In this document: positions 42,301-51,300 of the stretch, in pieces
Layout: every line of letters begins with the position of its first letter
Numbering within the stretch: position 1 is the stretch's first letter
Assembly (NCBI RefSeq): GCF_963662255.1
Contig: NC_085047.1
Location: 111,287,872-111,351,871 of the forward strand
DNA length: 64,000 nucleotides
DNA from: Cinclus cinclus
Taxonomy: Eukaryota > Chordata > Aves > Passeriformes > Cinclidae
Direction of reading: 5' to 3'
Notes under the pieces: generated by a model
Seen by the model: only the letters and a program-made list of their open reading frames with translations
Database searches by the model: none
What the model was told of the DNA's origin: nothing
Made by a program: the position numbers and the translations under genes

Positions 42301-45300
42301 AGTAGCAGCTTGCCGAGGAGGACAACAGCCACCCTGTGTCCTGCTCAGACTTCTCAGTCACATTCCCTTCTCTCAGGCAGGTTAAGTGCAAGATGAGAAT
42401 AATTCTGTTTCCAGAAAATATTTCAAAGGGTCAGATCCCACTGATTTTCAGCAACCATTGAACAGTATGACAGACACATTTTTTCACATCAACTTTCCTG
42501 CACTGTGATCCTCCACCACTAGAGAAATAAAATTTAAATTATAACAAAATGACATAACCAATACCTGTTAAACCAAATGTCACCAGATCTTCACACAAAG
42601 GAATCCAGAAAACTCAGTTATAATTTATTTAATTAATGCAACATGCAAGTTTCTGAACAGTGTACAGACTTGAAAAGAAATTTTGAAATTAACACTTGTC
42701 CACATTTTTTAAACTGTGGATTTAACTGTTTCATGTATCAAACACACAAACACTGGACAAACACCTGACATACAACTGAGACAACATAACTATCAACTGT
42801 GAACATCTCTTCCTCCTTCCAGTTGTCTAAACACTGGTGTAAAGAGCCATTTTTGGTGACCAAACAATATTTCCTGGCCTCCAGCTACTGTTCTGCAATG
42901 ACCAGGAGCTCTGTATAAATCTCTTTAACCCTCCAAGGGACTTCAAAGGTACTATGGTGGAACCACTGTAACCCAGTCTGAAAATTCTGGGCTTCAACTG
43001 ACAAGGATCCGAATTTCATCCCTCGCCCAGCTGCTGATAAGCCATGAAATCACTGGAAACATGGAAATTTCTGCACCCTCTTGTCCCTGTTCTGCCAGTC
43101 CCCCTAGAATAGGAACATTTGATGAACATACTGTTCAAGAGCTCTTTCATTACTAATTGTTCTTAATTTTGTCAGTGATCTTGTCTGAGAACAGTTGTCT
43201 CATGAGACACCAGCCAGGCAAAGCAGTCTGCACAAAACTCCAAGCTCAATCACATCCTTAATACATTGGATTTATTTCTTTATTTTATTTTATTATTTTA
43301 TATTATTCTTTATTTCTGGTTTATCCCATTTGAGGAGTTGTACAGGTTTTTTTTGCACTCACACTTTATTCTCTTTATACCCTTATCAACAAGCTAGTGT
43401 GTGACTGAAATATATGCAGCAGCCAACTATAATTTTGCAGATCAAAGGAGATGATTGGGAAGTGTGAGGAGGGGAAGGAACAGAAAAGAAGATGACTTAC
43501 TTTTCATTTTGGAGAAAAGTTAGTCTCAAAAATACTCAAACTGTAACACTTCCTAACAGGAGTCTCATCTGCAGTACAGAATACAAAGTTCCCACCCCAC
43601 TCCTTAAAAAATTAAAGGTTACCTACAAAAACCAAAAATGAAAAATATTGAATAAACTCTGTAGCACTTTGCAAAGTGCCACAAAGTTTCCCTGGCACCT
43701 GTGGCAGTCAAATTATAAACAACATTTTGAGCCCAGGAGGCCTTGTGTGTGTACTTAATCGTAGAAGAACTTAAATTTACACCTGCTTCCTATTAGGCAA
43801 GTGAAATTAAAAAGATTATTTCTCAGCCTACTTAATAATGAAGTGTTATGCCTGTCCTTCTTCCAATTACTACAGTACTATGGAAAATTAGCAACCAAAG
43901 TGGTAAGAAAGCAGCTTACATTTCAAAAGATAAACACCTACTCAAACCATTTTTCATTAAGTGCATTCTGCTGAGTCCCAAACTGCAGCAATGGCAGACA
44001 GCGCTGCATTCAAGGCTCCTAACTGGGGAGGCTAAATTAGTTGGATAGTAAGTACTGTAACAATCTGCCATTAATACAAACACATGAGCCCTCCAGAGGC
44101 CAATTCTGAACCTGCAAACTCCTGTCCTGGACTGCCCTGTGGATGCACACATGGATTAGATTAGGAATGGCCAAAGGCCAGCAAGCTCCTCTCACCAGCC
44201 AAGGCCAGGACCTGTTCACTGGAAGGTTCCTCTGCCTCCTCCTGAACCCTTTGATTCCACAGACTTGGATCCAAGGCCTGAGGAGGCAATACATCCCTCC
44301 TTGTTCTAGGAAGGGAGTAGGAAAAGCAAGTCCAGGTCTGGCTGAAACCTTAACACCTGCGCACACTGGGCCAGGTCATACCCGAGCATGTTGCTCTGTG
44401 AGCAACACCAGGGAGCTGAGGCAAAGCCAACCAAGGACACATGAGTTGTTCAAACCTTACATTTTCTTGTTGTAGTTCTGCTCTGTCAAAGATGAATATG
44501 TAATTATACCCCAATTACCTGCATGGCTTCTCTTTTCAAGCAAAAATTATGAGATTTGCCTTTCTTCCCAATATTTAAATACCATAATCATTTAGTCATG
44601 CAATATTTCTGTGATCTGCTGAATGATTCCTTTTTCTGGATCATTTTCCCTCCCTGATTGTAGGCTTTTTGCTTTAGAAATAAAACATCTCTAAGTAGAA
44701 TTTAATGTGCATTTAAAAATGGCAAGTAACAACAATGTGCTACAAAATTCCTGTCATCACAGGTTACAGTTATTTGGTAACTCTCTAACTTTACAGGTGT
44801 CACTACATTCTTGCAAAAAAAACCCCAAACCAAAAAAACACAAACAAACAAAAAACAAAAACAGGCAAAACCAAACAAACCCACCGTAATTTTAAATTCC
44901 CGTGTCTGTATCAGACATACTCAATTACACAATAACAAATTGTACAGAAGTCTAGAACTCAACAGAGCATACAGGTATGATGGCATGAGTGAATCCCAAA
45001 CATGTAGCACTCCACTGAGCTTAATGACTCCCAAATGCCCATGCACACTTCCTCCCAGACTGGGGTTTACCTCACATTCATTCTTACAAGGTCACCAAAT
45101 AATTCCCTTACTGTCATAATTTTCACTAAACAGGAATATGCTGCCCACTCCCTTATTTTTGCTAAATCCTGTAGGAGATGCATCCCAAAACAGAAACATT
45201 GTTGTATGGCATGACATATGTTTATATTTATTGTCCAATATATTAATATAATTAGAAAAATACTCACTACCACTCTTTTTGTATATCTAGGAGCTTTTTT

Positions 45301-48300
45301 TGTATTTGCACGCACAAAATAATCTTCTGAAATATCTGACTAATGGAATTTCATTGTTGTATTCAGTCATATTGCAGCTATTTATTAAAAAAAAAAAAAT
45401 TCTAGAATTTCTACATACCTGCTTGTCAAAAGCTATCCAAGAAGGAGGACTACTTCCTATTGCTTCAGGAAATACACTGTTGGTAGGTTTCAGGGTCTGA
45501 CCAGACAGCACTTCACCTCCTATTCCAGGCTTATCATCAAACAGCATAGGAACATTATTTGAGTAACTGCAGATCTGTGATCTGTGGAACTTCTCTTCTC
45601 CAGTCTGTCAAAAGTGTGGAAGGAAAAGAGAAAAAAAATTTCTGCATGTTTGTTTTTAAATCCATACTAGCTGACCATCCAGGCAAGGAGGATTAATCAT
45701 GCAAATGTGTCTTTATATTTATTTTTAATACAGACTCTAAAAACCTACAACAGCTGGAATGCTGCAAGTGAAGTGATATTTTTCAGTGGTCAGCTTGCCA
45801 GTCTTATGGACAAAAAATGGAATAATATTCCAGTAATTTACCTAGGCTGAGAGACTGGACAGTACCAGTCCCCACACTCCTTCCTGCAATAAGAATTGAG
45901 GTATGTGGTAGAGAAAGAATCATCACCCCAAGAACTGTTATAAAAGGTAAAGGGGAAAGGCCTTTCCTACAGCTCTCCAGAGCACAAATGGGAACAGTTG
46001 AGCAGCACTCAGAGGACAACCTGCTCTAGTTATTCATGTCAAAGATCTTATTTACACTTGCATCCCTGAGTGCAAGAAAAATTCCTCTGTACTACTGAAT
46101 ACACTTGAATTTTGGGAGGCTGGACCTGAATCAAAAGGCAGACATTCATTCCATGTGGGAGTATTTCAAAATAAAGTCTCTGTAGTGATTCCTCTATATG
46201 ATTACTAATTTTTCAGGCAATTAAAGATGGAGTGCTTAAAAAATATAGGAACAACCAACAGCAAAGGAAACGAACTAGCCCACTCAAATTTCTTGGCTGG
46301 GGCTGAAGCCAGTCTTCAAGTGACACAGAAAAGCTTCTGGGCTCACAGAAATATCACTCCTGTGTCTGGCAATGTCCCTCCAATGGAGGCAGCTGGTGTG
46401 AGCTGGGCTGGGGCAGCAATCCCCTAATGATCCCACACATCAGTCCCATAGGAGAGGACAGGGGAATAGGAAATGCCAATGGAAAACTGGACTTCCTTCC
46501 ATGAGCAGCAACTCTGAATTGTTAGCTCCTCTCACTCTGCTATTCTTCCCTTTCTTGCCCTCTCAAATCCTCAAAATATTTTATCTGGGAAAACAGAGAG
46601 GCCACTGCACTCTGGCACACCCATTAAGGGGGAGAGAGGCCATCAGAGCTGTGTCCTCCCTTGACCTAGGACTAGGGGAACATGAGGGAAGATGAGGCTG
46701 AAGTGAGAGGAACTGATGTTATGGGTGAGAAAAGTAAAGGTAGAGAAAAAGGCTGGACAGCAAAATTTTTCACAGCAGCACTACAACAGGATGTCAGTAA
46801 AGTAGCAAGGGGACAAAATTGCCTCCCCACTCCATTTGTAAGACTGGGCATCACTGATTATCACATGCATATGTGTAAGTCACTACGCTCCCAAAAGCTG
46901 TAGACAGGTTTAAGTTGGTATCATAAATCAAAAAAATGGTACAAATAATCCTTTTTCATGATGGCAACATTCAAGTGCTCCAAGATAACATAACACATGC
47001 CCAGCAGAGCAGCTCTGGGAACAAGTGCAAGCAGTGAAGCTGAAACACCTGGAAGTACTCAGGCAGTTATTTCATTCTGCCAGTATGAAAGTCAGGACTC
47101 TGGAAGGCAGGGAACCAGCCTCATGGCACAGAACTATCAACATCAGTCTGTAGGAACTCCTGCACTTCAGAGGTCACAGTCTGAACAGTTTACCTGCCTC
47201 CAGGTGCTCCCAATCCAATGGCACAAGACAGAGAGCTGCTGATACAAATAGCCCAATCACTGCTTCAGCTTAACCTTGCTTAAAATTCTTTTGCACACCA
47301 CTTTTGCAAGGACAGCAGTATGAAAAACAATATTTACTATTTTTTACAAATCATTATTTTTAATGCCATGATAATCAATGGCTATACCCTTGCTTAAGTT
47401 AAAAAAAAGCTGAGCTAGCCATTACCCTTTGAAACAGTTATTGCAAAGGAATAAGGTTCACATACTGGGGTCAGAAACAATCAGAGCTATGGAAGCACAT
47501 TCCCAAAGCAGATACTTTAAAGGTAAGCAGTATTTTGAACAAGGGTGGATAAAAGAGCATGCAGAAAGTATCATAATTTAAAGAGTAATACAAAGGAAAC
47601 AGAAAATTACTCCTCAAGATATAACTCAAGAACAAGAGTTACTGAATAAAAGAAAAAATAAATGAAAGGAAATGCTTTTGTCTGTATGCAGACTAGGAGC
47701 TCATGGGTCCTCCTATCACAGAGCATTGCTCAAGCCAGGAATTTAACCAGACACATTTGCAGGAATGATGCCCAAAATTAAATATTTCATATCAGCACAG
47801 CTTTGTGAGCTAGCTGTGATATAAAATATCATGCTTCAGTGTGAGCACTGACACTTAGGCATCAGGAGCAGAGCTTCACGTGGTCATCCCACCTCTCCCA
47901 CAAGAAGTGAGGACAGGTGCTCTCCTGGAATCTGGAACAGCCAAGCACTGACAGGGGCTGGCACCTTTGCAACACATCTGCATTTGGGATGGTTTCTTCT
48001 ATCTCCTTTGGGTGCTACTGAACTTCCCTTTCTTCATTTCTTTTTAAAATAATTTTGTTCCTCTGTAAGCTGAGAAAGAGCTGGGGAGAAGTCAGAAAGG
48101 AAGAGAGCTTTCTGCCTTTATCAGTTCAAATGTACAGTAACTACAGTCAAGCTGAATTTTAAAAGGGGATTTTCTAGGCAGAAACATCTGATTTATACTG
48201 AAGGTGCTACAGAACAGATCCACTTTCTGGCACAGTAAGTATTTAATTATTTTCCCTCTATTACCAAAGCATGTGTTAGGGAGAAAGGCACAGTTAGTGA

Positions 48301-51300
48301 AGCACAGGGAGGGTGGCAGTTTTCCTGAGTAAAAGAAAGCTTTTCATGCCCTCAAAACTTCTAGAAGCATTTGCTGTTCATATGTTTTTGGGGTTTAGCA
48401 GCAAAAGTATGGCAAAATGTTCATCAAAGTAATCCAGGTCTGACCCTACTGGAATTTCCAGAATTTAGGGCTAAAATCAAAACATCCTTAAAATTTGATA
48501 TGAAAAATACACGACAGAACAGCTTCAATTCTGTTAAGAATCTTTTGTGTCATTCCTGTAACTTTTTAGGGTTTGACAAAGTGACTATTTTAGATTCCTA
48601 ATCACATAATTACATATACCCTTCTTCCAAAAAGCACCTAGATCCACAGACAAAAAATCTCTTCTCAAAATCTGTACAGTTATTTCTTAAAAAAAAAAAA
48701 AAAGATATTAAAAAAACCCAGAACAACAACAAAAATAGAAAGTTTAAGAAAATTATTAGCTATAATTGAGGATCACAAAAGAGAAAAATCACATTTGAGA
48801 AACTTCAGCTAATGAATTCAGACCACATCCAGCCTAAAATAGTGACAGAACATCATGCTACCTCCACATTGAATGATTTCTAATAGAAATTTTTTAGAGA
48901 GCAGGGAAGGAGCTTGCATGTGTCTGCTGTGCTAATGCAGCTCAACTGATCTGCTGAACAAAGCTGGACATTTTCTGTGCGGTGAGCCTGAAAAATATTG
49001 AGGATCCACTCAGTAGTGACTAATACAAAGGTCAGGGTTCTCTGACTGCAACTCTTGGCTTTGCAAACTCAGCCCCTGCAGTCCTTGGGGAATGCTGCTC
49101 CACGCTCACTCCATCTTACTTTGTAATAGAGAGTCACAGCAAACTCCCCAGGAAGTTGCACATTCCAGCTGAACCATAAACAGCTGGAAATCTCCCAGGC
49201 CAGCAGCTGGAGTGATGGGAGAGCCCTCAGTGTGCTCTCAGAAGCCGCATTTTTAAGTCAGTCCTACAGGGAGCTGTGGCAGGAGTGGCAGCACAGTTCT
49301 GTACCCAGTTTCCATCTGTAATTCCCACCTTGAGAACAGCCTCTGCACCATGGATCTCCTGCTCAAACCCTGTATCAGGATGAACTGTGGCATTTCTGAA
49401 CTGTTCTAGGCTGCTGATAAAGCCTCCTGGCTGCTTCAGCTAAGTGATAGAAATAAATGCAAACGCTACACACTGTGCCAATCAAATTCATGTGACCAAT
49501 TTCCAACTTTTTATCACCCCCTGCTTGCTGCAGAGGTCTCAGGATGTTCAGGGGTTAAGTGGTCTTGGTAAAGGTGAAACACCAAAGACATTGCTGACAG
49601 AAATTCTGATGCCACTCTAAAAACATCACAAAGCAAGGTACATCAGCACCAATAGTGTGGATCAGTATAGGAAAGGCATGGATCTACTGCAGCCGGCCAG
49701 AGGAGGGCCAGAAAAATTAGCAGGGGGCTGGAGCACCTCTCCTACAAAGACAGGCTGAGACAGTTGGGGTTATTCAGCCCAGAGAAGAGAAGAGGAGAAT
49801 CCAGCGAGACCTTGTTGTGGCCTTTCTTTAAGGGGGGAGTTTAAGAATAATGGGGACAGATGTTTTAGCAGAGCCTGTTGCGACAGGACAGTGGTTATAG
49901 TTTTAAGTGAAAAGAGAACTGATGCAGGCTAGGTGTAAGGAGGAAATTTTTTACAATGAAGATGAGGAAATATGGGGACAGGTTGCCCAGAGAGGTGGTG
50001 CATGCCCATTCCTGGAAACATTCAAGGTCAGGGTGCCCTGAGTAACCTGATCTAGCAGAAGGTGATCTGCTCATGGCAGGGGGATTGGCCTGGATGACCT
50101 TCAAAGGTCCCTTCCAGCCCAAACCATTCTGTGATTCTGGCTTGCTCTCACTGTCCGGGAGAAGACAACAGATGAAAAAAAGGCCCCAAAATGCAGCCAC
50201 AAGAGGCAGCTACAGGAAGATTTAGGTTTGGGGCTTTGGAGCAGAGATCTGGGAGAGCAGGGCTGAGGGGCAGGAGGTAGTGGAAGCAGTTCAGAGAAAG
50301 ATGGCCAGGGAAAGAAGAAAGGACAACAGGCACACTTACTTATAAAGAGGTTGGTGAATGTTCTTGGTCAAGAGAAACTAATTTCCTGTTTTGTGGGTTA
50401 CAGAGCAGCAGAAAATATTTCAGGCAGGAAACACAGAGACAGCCACAGTAGCAGAGCGGAGGGCAATTCCAAGCTTCTGCAATAAACAAGGAAGGTGTGG
50501 AATTTCTGCTGTGCCACTAAAGTTTGCAACAGAATTTTTGGCAGTTTTTCAAGGATGTAGTTCCCCTCTGAGATCTATAAACTTATTACCCTATTCCCTA
50601 AGAAATGCCATTGGAGAATTGTTGCACAGAATTTTCTGAGAGGGATTTTAAACATCAGGCAAGAAAATACATTGGTCAGCCAGCATTTGGCAAATCTGAC
50701 CCATATGAATACGTGTTTCTCACCCTCCTCCTTAGCTGCTGACATAGGCAAGGACATCAATCCAATATCAGAAGAATATTTTGAGAACAGGAGGCAGACA
50801 AGGAATACTAATAAAGGGAGAAATTGTGTTGTAACCAGTGCCATCTCTGACACAGTCCAGGCTCCAAATGCACAAACTTTTTCTTGCAGTAATAGAGCAA
50901 ACCTTTTATATGCTGTGTTTCCACCACGTGCTCAAAATACCTCTATTGTTAGATCTCCTCTTCACCCACAAACAAAAAACACAAGAACTGTTAATAAGCA
51001 GCTGATCTTTGGACTTCGGTTTTAAAAGAGTGAAGGGGTTTGTTGTTGTTATTGTTTTTTTTTTTTTTTTGGTTGGTTGGTTTATTTTGGATGAATGGAC
51101 TTCTGTGTACACAAAATACTGTAATTTTGATTTTCAACACTATCTTAAAGCACTGATTTTCTGGAGGCAGCCCTGCCACCTTATTAAACACATCCAAGGT
51201 AGACAGAACACACATGTACTCCCCTTCCATGGCTTTAGTGAGTCTACAGATGAGGCAGGTGGAAGTATCAGGAGCAGAGACAAGAGAATTTCACTAGGAG